Shown here piece after piece: positions 1 through 7,481 of a stretch of 17,780 bases of DNA. The DNA comes from SVFI01 sp045546735 (GTDB taxonomy: Bacteria; Bacillota; Clostridia; Lachnospirales; Lachnospiraceae): NCBI GenBank assembly GCA_045546735.1, contig JAZQDJ010000037.1, positions 1-17,780 of the forward strand, written 5' to 3'. The notes beneath the pieces are model-generated. The model worked only from the letters and a program-made list of their open reading frames with translations, ran no database searches and had not been told where the DNA came from. Made by a program: the position numbers and the translations under genes. Within the stretch, counting starts at the first letter, position 1. Each line of letters starts with the position of its first letter.

Positions 1-743
1 TCATCGCCGACTACACAAAGGTTATTGTTAGCCGAGGCTAACAGTCTGATAAGTTCAAACTGTGCCGTATTTGTATCTTGATATTCATCTACCATAATGT
101 ATTGGAAACGTTCCTGGTAGTTAGCCAAAACTTCCTTATCATGCTTTAAAAGTTCCACCGTCTGCACAATTAAATCGTCAAAATCCATTGCATTATTTTT
201 GCGCAAAATCGCCTGATATTCCTTATAAACCTTAGCAATACGCTGTTTGTTATAATCTCCGAACGCATTCATCTCGTACTCCTGCGGTCCGGTCAGCGAA
301 TCTTTCGCCGAGGAAATCGCCGACATAATCGTTCTTTCCTTGAGCATCTTTGTATCAATCTGCAATTTCTTACATACGTCCTTGATTACACTTTTCTGAT
401 CATCCGCATCGTAAATCGTAAAGTTTGTATCATATCCGAGACGATCCGCAAAACGGCGCAAAATACGCACGCAGCTCGAATGGAATGTCGAAACCCAGAT
501 ACTCTCCGAACCATATCCGACCAAATCATCCACTCGCGTTCTCATTTCTTCGGCAGCTTTATTCGTAAACGTAATCGCCATGATATTCCATGGTTTTATA
601 CCGCATTCATCAATTAAATATGCAATTCTGTGCGTTAAAACGCGTGTCTTACCCGAGCCTGCTCCTGCCAAAATCAGCACAGGACCCTCCGTCTGAAACA
701 CGGCTTTTTTCTGCATATCATTTAAAGAATCATAAATACTCAT
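1..743 (-). CDS. pcrA: ATP-dependent DNA helicase PcrA/UvrD, N-terminal part (cut by left edge)
   Basis: SF1A helicase that unwinds DNA 3' to 5' in nucleotide excision repair and clears RecA and stalled polymerases. The first 247 residues are visible; the rest (about two thirds of a 720-750 residue family member) lies off the left edge. A Q-motif glutamine is at Q11 (LNDMQKKAV), Walker A at 26-33 (AGAGSGKT), motif Ia near 57-68 (AITFTNKAAEEM), motif II/Walker B at 219-223 (DEYQD) and the start of motif III (CVVGD) at the edge. The ATG at 743 follows AGGAAGGGG. The 49-base gap to the EamA gene upstream holds TATACT and, at the end of that gene, a TATAAT, but no convincing -35 at proper spacing. 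Helicase identity is secure; PcrA rather than another UvrD-like paralogue is inferred from the firmicute setting. Confidence 0.95.
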   Translation of the reverse strand, partial: MSIYDSLNDMQKKAVFQTEGPVLILAGAGSGKTRVLTHRIAYLIDECGIKPWNIMAITFTNKAAEEMRTRVDDLVGYGSESIWVSTFHSSCVRILRRFADRLGYDTNFTIYDADDQKSVIKDVCKKLQIDTKMLKERTIMSAISSAKDSLTGPQEYEMNAFGDYNKQRIAKVYKEYQAILRKNNAMDFDDLIVQTVELLKHDKEVLANYQERFQYIMVDEYQDTNTAQFELIRLLASANNNLCVVGD

Positions 744-792
744 ATGTCCCCTTCCTTTCTACCTACTACAGTATAGCACAAGCAATATCCCA

Positions 793-1644
793 TTATAAGA
801 CCGAAGCCACAATTCCTGTCACAATAATGGCTGCACAAATGAGTTTCCGGCCAATATTCTTTTCTCCGAAAATAAATTTCCCGCCAAGAATCGTCACAAG
901 ACAACCTGATTGCTTGATTAATGTCATTACACTGATTCTGCTCTCCGGTGCAGCATTTGCCACAAACAAAGCTCTGTCTGCAATGATAAACAAAATCGCA
1001 AGAAGCCAGATCCACGGATTTTTCAGTGACTCTTTCACACGGATTTGAGCCTTGCTTAAAATTATGTAAACCAAATAGAACAGTACAAGATACAGCATAT
1101 ACCAGAACTGAAGTTGTCCGCTTGTAACATCTTTCATCAAAATTTTGTCCAAAAGTCCCGAAAACGCATTTAAAAGGCATGATACAAAAGCCATCACAAC
1201 AATGACCGACTGCACGTTCTCTTTCTTACTTTCCTTCCTTTTCGAAGGCAGACCTTTTAACATCAAAAGTCCGAAACACACAAGCATAAGTCCGATCATC
1301 TGGCATGTTGACAACACTTCTCTCATGACAACCGTTGCAAGGAGCGTTGCAAACAAAACCCGCGACAAATCCAGAACCCCGTACAAACTGATCGGCATCT
1401 TTTTAATCGCCTTAAAGCTGCACATCCATGCAACAAAAATCACAAAAGACTTCAGGACAATCAGCCCCATCTGCGCCGCCGGTACTCCACCTGCATTCCT
1501 TGCTTCCGGGCATACAAGCAAAAATCCGAACAAGGTATAAAAAAACAATACTTCAAGGACTGAACTTCTGCCTAAAGATTTCTTTTTTATTATTTCTCTG
1601 GCACCTTTTAAAAGTCCGTATAAAAGCACCTGTAACATCCACAT
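793..1644 (-). CDS. EamA/DMT-superfamily transporter
   Basis: Integral membrane protein of the drug/metabolite transporter superfamily. About ten hydrophobic segments fall into two EamA-type halves, separated near residues 130-145 by a charged loop (LPSKRKESKKENV). The family moves small metabolites, amino acids or drugs; the substrate cannot be read from sequence. I place the start at the ATG at 1644, which follows AGGTGA with a 5-base gap and puts the first membrane helix directly at the N-terminus (283 aa). An upstream TTG at 1674 would add ten residues; it has AGAGGAG only three bases before it, so it is possible but less likely. The gene is divergent from the substrate-binding lipoprotein, sharing a short spacer, and ends 49 bases before pcrA. 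Confidence 0.85.
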   Translation of the reverse strand: MWMLQVLLYGLLKGAREIIKKKSLGRSSVLEVLFFYTLFGFLLVCPEARNAGGVPAAQMGLIVLKSFVIFVAWMCSFKAIKKMPISLYGVLDLSRVLFATLLATVVMREVLSTCQMIGLMLVCFGLLMLKGLPSKRKESKKENVQSVIVVMAFVSCLLNAFSGLLDKILMKDVTSGQLQFWYMLYLVLFYLVYIILSKAQIRVKESLKNPWIWLLAILFIIADRALFVANAAPESRISVMTLIKQSGCLVTILGGKFIFGEKNIGRKLICAAIIVTGIVASVL

Positions 1645-1735
1645 AAAAATCACCTGTTCTCCATTGTAACGCAAAAACTCCTCTTTGCATAGTTTAGTTT
1701 AAGGGTATTTTGCCCTGAAAAAAGGAGGTAATATT

Positions 1736-2761
1736 ATGAAAAAAAGAACACTTTTTTACAAACTGACTGCACTTGTTGCGGCCGCTGTGCTTATGACAGG
1801 ATGCGGAAAAGCTTCCGCACCGGGCGGCGAAAAAGTCGTCCTCAACGAAGTAGCCCATTCTATTTTCTATGCACCGCTTTACGTTGCCATTGAAAACGGA
1901 TATTTTAAGGAGCAGGGAATCGACCTTGAACTTGTCACAGGGTTTGGTGCCGACAAAACGATGACAGCAGTCCTATCCGGTGAAGCAGACATCGGATTTA
2001 TGGGTCCTGAATCTACCATTTACACCTATCTCGGTGAAACAGACGATACGGTTGTCAATTTTGCCCAGTTAACGCAGCGGGCAGGCAACTTCATGGTTGC
2101 CCGTGAAAATGACACAGATTTTACGTGGGATAAATTAAAAGGTAAAACTGTTCTCGGCGGACGCGCAGGCGGAATGCCTCAGATGGTATTTGAATATATT
2201 TTAAAGAAAAACGGTATTGATCCTGCCAAGGATTTGACCATTGACCAGAGCATCGACTTCGGTTCTACGGCTGCTGCCTTCTCCGGCGGTCAGGGCGACT
2301 ACACAGTTGAGTTTGAACCATCTGCCACTGCTCTTGAAAATATGGGAGAAGGCTATTATGTTGTCGCTTCTTTAGGTATTGACTCCGGTTTTGTTCCTTA
2401 TACCTGTTTTTCCGCAAAACAAAGTTATGTAAACGAAAACAAGGAAACTGTGCAGAAATTTACGAACGCTTTACAACTTGGCATGAATTATGTAAACTCG
2501 CACACGCCGGAAGAAATTGCCAAAGTCATCCAGCCGCAATTTGCCGAAACCGATCTTGAAACTCTGACAACAATTGTTGCCCGTTACCATGAGCAGGATA
2601 CTTGGAAGACGGATCTCATTTTTGAGGAAGATAGTTTTGATTTGCTGCAGAATATCTTAGGAGAAGCCGGACAACTCGAAGAAAGAGCTCCTTATGCCGA
2701 ACTTGTGACTACAGATTTCGCGGAAAGTGCTGTAGATTTTGGATCTGAGACCACAAAATAA
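1736..2761 (+). CDS. ABC transporter substrate-binding lipoprotein, NMT1/ThiY-SsuA type
   Basis: Extracytoplasmic solute receptor of 341 aa. A lipoprotein signal peptide has lysines at 2-4, a hydrophobic core and lipobox LMTGC with Cys23 as the lipidated residue. The mature part has the NMT1/THI5-like layout: a conserved start (FYAPLYVAIENGYFKEQGI), the GEADIGF motif of lobe I, a KLKGKTVLGGR hinge segment and a C-terminal helical lobe. Relatives bind pyrimidine thiamin precursors, sulfonates, nitrate or other small molecules; I cannot assign the ligand. The start is fixed by AAGGAGG 8 bases upstream. No permease or ATPase follows: the next gene is convergent and the upstream one is a divergent EamA transporter, so this receptor is an orphan here. 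There is no room for a thiamin riboswitch in the 61-91 bases upstream. Confidence 0.88.
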   Translation: MKKRTLFYKLTALVAAAVLMTGCGKASAPGGEKVVLNEVAHSIFYAPLYVAIENGYFKEQGIDLELVTGFGADKTMTAVLSGEADIGFMGPESTIYTYLGETDDTVVNFAQLTQRAGNFMVARENDTDFTWDKLKGKTVLGGRAGGMPQMVFEYILKKNGIDPAKDLTIDQSIDFGSTAAAFSGGQGDYTVEFEPSATALENMGEGYYVVASLGIDSGFVPYTCFSAKQSYVNENKETVQKFTNALQLGMNYVNSHTPEEIAKVIQPQFAETDLETLTTIVARYHEQDTWKTDLIFEEDSFDLLQNILGEAGQLEERAPYAELVTTDFAESAVDFGSETTK

Positions 2762-2780
2762 GCGATTCCGGCCCAAAAAC

Positions 2781-2819
2781 ACTAAAAAGGTCCGCGTCTG
2801 AATTCCAGACAGCGGACCT
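2781..2819 (-). terminator. Intrinsic terminator of the kinase gene
   Basis: Arms AGGTCCGC-GTCTG and CAGAC-A-GCGGACCT form a 13-bp stem with one bulged base. Read on the minus strand it starts 5 bases after the kinase stop and is followed by TTTTTAGTGTTTTT. On the plus strand there is no T-run after the stem, so it is oriented for the kinase; it may act weakly for the convergent lipoprotein gene. Confidence 0.85.
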
Positions 2820-2824
2820 GATGT

Positions 2825-4126
2825 TTATAATGGAAAAGAAATCTGTATCTTGTATTTCTCTTCCTTTTCTTCAATTTGATAAGTTCCGTTATAGGATGCA
2901 ATAATATCATACACATTCGAAAGACCGATTCCGTGTTTTTCCTTATCTTCTTTCGTTGTCAGAATCTTGTCATCCTCACGAAGAAGTTGCCCCTTCATCG
3001 GATTTGCAATTTCCAAATAGAATAATCCGCCCGTCGTCTTTGCCGTCACTTTGATATACCGCTCTTTGTCCACTTTACGATTTGCCTCAATGGCATTATC
3101 GATTAAATTGGAAAGCAAGATACAGCAGTCTACTTGTTTCATAAACCGCATCGGGCTCATATCGCCTTTATACTGCAAGTCGATTCCGTGCTCTTGAAAC
3201 ATTCCTGCCTTAACCGCCAAAACCATATCCGCCATCTCGTTACCCGTGGCTACCTTTGTCCTATTTTCAGGCACCGCTTGAGTCAGTTCCTGAAAATAAC
3301 CTTCCGCACTCTCATACTCACCTTTTTCCATCATTTCCTGCAAAACCAGCATGTGATTTTTCCAATCATGACGGAACTTTATTGTGTCCTGCTGTTGCTG
3401 CTTATAATCCCGGAAAAGAGAATATTCCGCTTCAAATTCTTTTTTGTAACCTTCAGACAACCGGCGATAATACGTCGCACTTTTCCTGTGTGCAATCGCA
3501 TAGATTACCGCCACATTTAAGATAATCATAAAAAGTACCCAGACAATACGATAAGCCGGTTCGTTTACCATTCCTTCAAACCATTCAAGTCCGATCATAA
3601 TCACCGGTGAAAACATACAAAAAACAGAAATGAAAACCCCTTCCCCCAGCGTCAGCGCAATCGATTTCGTCTTAGCAACTTTTGTCTTTGTCAAAAGTGC
3701 AAGCACAATACACATGGTCATATCCGAAATCATGGCAATCGATGTCTGCATATGCCCATCGGAAGCCATAATAAAATAGCGGTCAAGTCCTGTCAGTTTC
3801 TCAAACAAATCCATAAAAGACCCAAACTGCGAATATACCAAAATTGCCGGTACGGTAAGCAGTACCGCCCGGAATCTGCGGCTATTACAAAGAAAGATTG
3901 TCACCCCGACATTGTAAAGGCACATATATGCCATGATCAGCGCATTGTGTCCTTCCAGTAAAAGTGAAACTGCAACAAAGCCTGCAAGAAAAATACCGCC
4001 TGCGATTGCCATATTGCGAAAATTTACCCGCATATCGCAGCCGAACAATAAGTACAAAATCAGCCATAAGTCAATCATCGCAAATACATTCATCAGCGAT
4101 TCTATGCAAAACAACAAGATATCCAT
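2825..4126 (-). CDS. Sensor histidine kinase, GHKL/AgrC type
   Basis: Membrane sensor kinase of 433 aa that phosphorylates the LytTR regulator encoded just upstream. Residues 1-212 hold about six to seven hydrophobic helices and almost no extracytoplasmic domain, as in AgrC-like receptors. A coiled linker (about 222-248) leads to the H-box RHDWKNH with phospho-acceptor His253. The ATPase domain has N-box NLIDNAIEA (340-348) and G-box HGIGLSNV (398-405), typical of the HATPase_c_5/GHKL group. Its ATG overlaps the regulator's TAA by one base (TAATG), so translation is coupled. AgrC relatives sense thiolactone peptides or other exported peptides, but no agrB or agrD is visible here; the ligand is unknown. 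Confidence 0.93.
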   Translation of the reverse strand: MDILLFCIESLMNVFAMIDLWLILYLLFGCDMRVNFRNMAIAGGIFLAGFVAVSLLLEGHNALIMAYMCLYNVGVTIFLCNSRRFRAVLLTVPAILVYSQFGSFMDLFEKLTGLDRYFIMASDGHMQTSIAMISDMTMCIVLALLTKTKVAKTKSIALTLGEGVFISVFCMFSPVIMIGLEWFEGMVNEPAYRIVWVLFMIILNVAVIYAIAHRKSATYYRRLSEGYKKEFEAEYSLFRDYKQQQQDTIKFRHDWKNHMLVLQEMMEKGEYESAEGYFQELTQAVPENRTKVATGNEMADMVLAVKAGMFQEHGIDLQYKGDMSPMRFMKQVDCCILLSNLIDNAIEANRKVDKERYIKVTAKTTGGLFYLEIANPMKGQLLREDDKILTTKEDKEKHGIGLSNVYDIIASYNGTYQIEEKEEKYKIQISFPL

Positions 4127-4854
4127 TACACTATGTCCTCTCCGAGGTACAAAAATAATTGTTTCTGATAGTCCGCCATCCGCTTTCTGCTGATAGGCAA
4201 CTTAACATCCTGTGCTAAAACAACTTTTCCTGCCTGGATTCCTTTGTGATGATACATGTTAACCAGATATTTTCTGTGAATACGAAAAAAACCTTGTCCA
4301 CCGAGCTGTTCTTCATACTGTTTCAAACTGCAGTCACTGACAAAATGCTGTGTCTTTGTATACAGGATGGTATATTTGTCCTCTGCACTAATATACAATA
4401 AATCCTGTAAATTGACTACCATTTCTCCCTCTGTTGTTTTAACCGTAAGTTTCTTTTTCTTTTTATTCTCGGCAAGGATATCCTGAAATAAACTTCGTAA
4501 CACATCCTCGGAAAGAGGCTTTATCAAGTAACGGTACGCATTCGCTTCATATCCTTTTACTGCATATTCCACGTAAGCCGTGGCAAACACAAGAAAAATC
4601 TCCGGATACATCTGCTTGATATTCTTACCTAGTGTAATCCCATCCATCTGAGGAAGTTCAATATCAAGAAGCACCAAATCAGGAATCTTTTCATCTGTTT
4701 CCGACAAGTTTTCCAATTTCTCGAGCATCGATTCTGCCGAAGAAAAAATATGTAATGTGTGCGGATAATCCGAAGAAATCGACGCGCACACTTCCGACAA
4801 CTGATTGCTGTGTTCTTTTCTGTCTTCACATATATAAACCGTAAAATGTTGCAT
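4126..4854 (-). CDS. LytTR-family response regulator
   Basis: Two-component transcription regulator of 242 aa. The receiver domain (1-120) has acidic pocket residues E10/D11, phospho-acceptor Asp64 (VLLDIELPQMDG), Thr92 and Lys112 (IKP). The LytTR DNA-binding domain (about 132-236) includes VKTTEGEMVVNLQDLLYIS and FFRIHRKYLVNMY. Relatives such as AgrA bind direct repeats upstream of target promoters. The ATG at 4854 follows GGGGGA with about eight bases spacing. It is translationally coupled to the kinase downstream. The 62 bases separating it from the LRR gene contain a terminator and no clear promoter, so expression may depend on read-through or a promoter inside the LRR gene. Confidence 0.94.
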   Translation of the reverse strand: MQHFTVYICEDRKEHSNQLSEVCASISSDYPHTLHIFSSAESMLEKLENLSETDEKIPDLVLLDIELPQMDGITLGKNIKQMYPEIFLVFATAYVEYAVKGYEANAYRYLIKPLSEDVLRSLFQDILAENKKKKKLTVKTTEGEMVVNLQDLLYISAEDKYTILYTKTQHFVSDCSLKQYEEQLGGQGFFRIHRKYLVNMYHHKGIQAGKVVLAQDVKLPISRKRMADYQKQLFLYLGEDIV

Positions 4855-4873
4855 ATTCTAATCCCCCGGTACC

Positions 4874-4908
4874 TTTGAAAAAGCGACGATATCAAACCGC
4901 CGCTTTTC
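4874..4908 (-). terminator. Intrinsic terminator between LRR gene and response regulator
   Basis: On the minus strand AAAAGCGGCG and CGTCGCTTTT pair over ten positions (one G-T wobble) around a 9-base loop, ending in TTTTTC. It starts about 9 bases after the LRR stop and ends about 20 bases before the regulator start. It can terminate the LRR transcript or set the ratio of LRR to regulator mRNA. Confidence 0.75.
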
Positions 4909-4916
4909 CGATTTAC

Positions 4917-6056
4917 TTATTTTTTCTTAATTTTCATAGTCTTCTTTGCGAATCCTGTCTTAGCCGTCAACATCTTTTTATATTTTGTATATTTGCTCTT
5001 CGGCACATAAATCTTCGCTTTTTTGTTAATTCCTTTAATTGCATTTTTTCCAATGGAAGTAATTGTCGTTGCCTTTATCGTAATGTTTTTAATTTTGCTC
5101 TTTTTGTAGAATGCTTTACTTGCTATTTTTACAATCTTATATTCATGTCCTTTGATTTTTACCGTTTTCGGAATTGTTACCGATGCTTTCTGCTTCACGA
5201 TTCCCGTAACCGCAACAGTTCCTTTTCCATCGAAACCGGTCTTTACCACTTTATACTTAAGATTATTTACTTTGTAAGTAACCCCTTTTTTTGCGCCTGC
5301 TCCGATACCGGACACTTTTACATGAATTGTATATTCTACTTCTTGATTCCATGCAACCGTACTCTTGGCTTTCATGGTTACAGAATACCAACCGTTCTTT
5401 GTTACCGTAAAAGCATTCGAAGCATCTATATCCGTGGAACCATATGTGGAAACTGATTCTAATTTTCCCTCTTTCCATCTTTTAACAGAAAACTCATTTG
5501 CATAATATGGTGTTAACTTTACTGTCATTTTTGTTCTGTCTGCACTTGCTATCTGCTCAACTTTCACTGCTTTGCTAAGCGGAACTGCACCGATTAACAC
5601 CTTGGTCACATGGTTGGATGTACTCTTCATATATTTTTCTGTACCACACTCTGCATAGTAAGTTCCTGCTTTCAAAATTACCCAGTCATCTCCCTCGCCA
5701 TACTGAATGTTGTTTTCAACCATTGGCGCTACCATCGCAGAAGTACCATACAAACGGAAGAAATCATCTGCCGCAAATGCTTCCTCATCCATTGTATACA
5801 ATTTGATTCGTACAATAGAATCCTGTGCCAACGTAAACTTTCCGTAATAAACCTGTTTTGTTACACCCGCATCAGAATTTAAACTCCACTGTTTCTGCCA
5901 TGAAAGACCGATTGTCTGATCAAAATTTGTCATGTCATCAACTGTGTAAACCTTAATATCCTCAAATGTTGTTGCCTGAATCTCCGTCGTATTCAACATA
6001 AGCACTGATACAATTGCCATGGCAAATACTGCAAGGTAACTTGCTAATTTTTTCAT
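4917..6056 (-). CDS. Secreted protein with C-terminal BspA-type leucine-rich repeats
   Basis: Exported protein of 379 aa. A Sec signal peptide covers about 1-28 (MKKLASYLAVFAMAIVSVLM, cleavage probably after IQA). Residues 35-165 form a beta-rich domain with GTYYAECGTE near its end, reminiscent of bacterial pre-peptidase C-terminal (PPC) domains; this is a weak call. A second beta domain follows (about 165-250). Residues 260-379 contain a short BspA/LRR_5-type tail (VTIPKTVKI, ASKAFYKKSKIKNITI, SIGKNAIKGINKKAKIYVP), a pattern common in Lachnospiraceae surface proteins. The C-terminus is very lysine-rich, with no LPXTG or membrane anchor, so the protein may be released or held by charge. The start is set by AAGGAGG seven bases upstream. 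The function is unknown; position suggests a link to the regulator and kinase downstream. Confidence 0.85.
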   Translation of the reverse strand: MKKLASYLAVFAMAIVSVLMLNTTEIQATTFEDIKVYTVDDMTNFDQTIGLSWQKQWSLNSDAGVTKQVYYGKFTLAQDSIVRIKLYTMDEEAFAADDFFRLYGTSAMVAPMVENNIQYGEGDDWVILKAGTYYAECGTEKYMKSTSNHVTKVLIGAVPLSKAVKVEQIASADRTKMTVKLTPYYANEFSVKRWKEGKLESVSTYGSTDIDASNAFTVTKNGWYSVTMKAKSTVAWNQEVEYTIHVKVSGIGAGAKKGVTYKVNNLKYKVVKTGFDGKGTVAVTGIVKQKASVTIPKTVKIKGHEYKIVKIASKAFYKKSKIKNITIKATTITSIGKNAIKGINKKAKIYVPKSKYTKYKKMLTAKTGFAKKTMKIKKK

Positions 6057-6118
6057 GTATTATCCTCCTTATACCTATAAAATATATTGGTAAAATGATG
6101 ATAACACACCACTATTTT

Positions 6119-6166
6119 TCATTGCCTTTTTTCCGATAAAACATCGGATTTCTCCGACGAAAGGCA
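6119..6166 (-). other. Structured spacer with two alternative hairpins
   Basis: Directly after the LysM-protein stop, the minus strand reads TGCCTTT ... AAAGGCA as an outer 7-bp stem. Inside lie three related blocks, TCGGA, TCCGAT and ATCGGA. The middle block can pair with the first (GAAA loop) or with the third (GTTT/GTTTT loop), but not both. There is no T-run on the minus strand, so it is not a classical terminator. It may be a processing site, a weak terminator or a leader element of the LRR gene. Confidence 0.4.
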
Positions 6167-6889
6167 TTATCCTTCCCTATAAAATTCCCTGCGCAGTCCA
6201 TCTGCCAGATAACCTGCCACTTCACCTGCCCAGTTATTCATCTTATCAAATCCTGCAAATTCCGCCGTTGTGTCACTGTTTCTTTCAGCAAGAACGATCT
6301 CCTCTGCCACTTCCGGTAACTCTTCCAGTGCCTCTTCTATGTTTTCTTTCTTGTAAAAGCGGTTGTACTGCGCCAAAAGAGTCGCCAGCTCCTGCGCATG
6401 TTCCGAAATGCGCTCCTCAAACTCCTCCGCTGCCATATTGTCCCTGTTATTGGTTGCATTCGCATATGACATCAAATCAAGCGTATACCCTCTTGCAAAA
6501 TGCTCCCTAAGCTGAACTGACACCGCTTCAGGATAAAATGCCGCAAGCACATCTATAACCGCATTTGCCGCCTGTTCCGTTTTCTGTGCCGCCTCGCGCT
6601 GTCTTGCCGCAGAACCGGACAACGACATAAGATAAACTTTCAGCCAACCCACATATTTAAGCATCGCCTGCAAAAGATCTTCGGACATCTGAATCTCATC
6701 CATAGACGGCTTTTGCACATGCCAGTTTCCTTTACATATTTTAAGCCTTGTTCCAACCTGCAAATTGTACGGGTCAACCCCCGGATTTGCGAGTAAAATC
6801 AGCGGTACTGTCGTTTTGTATTTCTGTGCCAGACGATACAGGGTATCTCCCCGGACAATCTCATGTGTAACTATTTGACATTCTGCCAT
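6167..6889 (-). CDS. LysM-domain protein without signal peptide
   Basis: Protein of 240 aa. An N-terminal LysM domain (about 6-52: THEIVRGDTLYRLAQKYKTT ... LQVGTRLKIC) binds N-acetylglucosamine-containing glycans such as peptidoglycan. The remaining ~185 residues are mostly helical, acidic and glutamate/alanine-rich; I do not recognise that domain. No signal peptide or membrane helix precedes the LysM, so export is unexplained. Some sporulation coat proteins (SafA-like) also carry a non-exported N-terminal LysM because they assemble from the mother cell; that is only an analogy. The start is supported by GGAGGC five to six bases upstream. It follows greA by 73 bases and may share its transcript. 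Confidence 0.8.
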   Translation of the reverse strand: MAECQIVTHEIVRGDTLYRLAQKYKTTVPLILLANPGVDPYNLQVGTRLKICKGNWHVQKPSMDEIQMSEDLLQAMLKYVGWLKVYLMSLSGSAARQREAAQKTEQAANAVIDVLAAFYPEAVSVQLREHFARGYTLDLMSYANATNNRDNMAAEEFEERISEHAQELATLLAQYNRFYKKENIEEALEELPEVAEEIVLAERNSDTTAEFAGFDKMNNWAGEVAGYLADGLRREFYREG

Positions 6890-6891
6890 AA

Positions 6892-6946
6892 ATGCCTCCG
6901 CATATATTCGTTTGTTATATTAACATATGTAACTGTTCAGAGGCAT
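6892..6946 (-). promoter_or_regulatory. Inverted repeat covering the LysM-gene ribosome binding site
   Basis: On the minus strand ATGCCTC (6946-6940) can pair with GAGGCAT (6898-6892), which includes the GGAGG ribosome binding site. An inner CATAT/ATATG pair lies between the arms. Folding would hide the ribosome binding site. The role in control is inferred. Confidence 0.35.
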
Positions 6947-6962
6947 GTGAATTGGTAACTGC

Positions 6963-7466
6963 CTAATACCTTCTGATTTTATCCTGCGAATCATCCGTTG
7001 TCTTTTCAATCTTGCGGATGACAACATAATAGCTGTAATTGTCATTTACCTTTACTTCCACACGGTCTCCTACTTTCCGTCCGAGAAGTGCTTTTCCCAT
7101 CGGGGATTCGATACTTATCAGATGCAAAAGAGAATCGCTTCGCACCGTCGTCACAATGCGGTATGTCTCCTCCTCATCATCATCTTCCACATAAACAGTA
7201 ACTGTATTGTTCATTCCGACTTCGTCTGCTGCAGAATCATCCGAAATAATCTGCGCCGTCTTAATCATGCGCTCCAAATAGCGGATTCTGCTCTCGTTTT
7301 TATTCTTTTCCCTCTTTGCTGCATGATACTCAAAATTCTCACTAAGATCGCCATGGGCACGCATCTCTTTTACATGTTCAATCAGCTCCGGGCGTTTTAC
7401 GAGTTTTCTGTAATCAATTTCTTCCTGCATTTTATCAATATCAGATTGTGTTAACTGGTCTCTCAT
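6963..7466 (-). CDS. greA: Transcription elongation factor GreA/GreB family
   Basis: Enters the RNA polymerase secondary channel and stimulates cleavage of backtracked transcripts. Length is 167 aa (usual 155-165). The N-terminal coiled coil carries the conserved tip GDLSENFEYHAAKR with the catalytic acids Asp40 and Glu43. The C-terminal FKBP-like domain contains SIESPMGKALLGRKVGDRVEV (near 122-142). AGGAAG sits five bases before the ATG. It lies 15 bases downstream of the cation transporter, so it is probably cotranscribed with the envelope genes. The last residues (TDDSQDKIRRY) extend slightly past the usual end. Many clostridia carry two greA paralogues, so this may not be the only copy. 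Confidence 0.93.
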   Translation of the reverse strand: MRDQLTQSDIDKMQEEIDYRKLVKRPELIEHVKEMRAHGDLSENFEYHAAKREKNKNESRIRYLERMIKTAQIISDDSAADEVGMNNTVTVYVEDDDEEETYRIVTTVRSDSLLHLISIESPMGKALLGRKVGDRVEVKVNDNYSYYVVIRKIEKTTDDSQDKIRRY

Positions 7467-7481
7467 ACTGCTTCCTTTCTT

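Noticed and set aside
740..1180. Minus-strand cysteine-rich frame of 146 codons
   Set aside because: It overlaps the EamA gene in another frame and has no ribosome binding site or family resemblance.
1675..1735. Thiamin (TPP) riboswitch upstream of the NMT1-like receptor
   Set aside because: The spacer is under 100 bases and lacks the conserved CTGAGA and ACCTGA elements; only a short AGGG/CCCT near-palindrome is present.
4875..5456. Plus-strand aromatic-rich frame of 193 codons
   Set aside because: It is antisense to the lysine-rich LRR tail; Phe/Tyr/Cys richness is the expected shadow of Lys/Ile codons.
6119..6140. CCGATAAA as a sigma-28 (motility) promoter element
   Set aside because: It points to the plus strand, where no gene begins, and there is no TAAA-type -35 at correct spacing; it is better explained as part of the hairpin.
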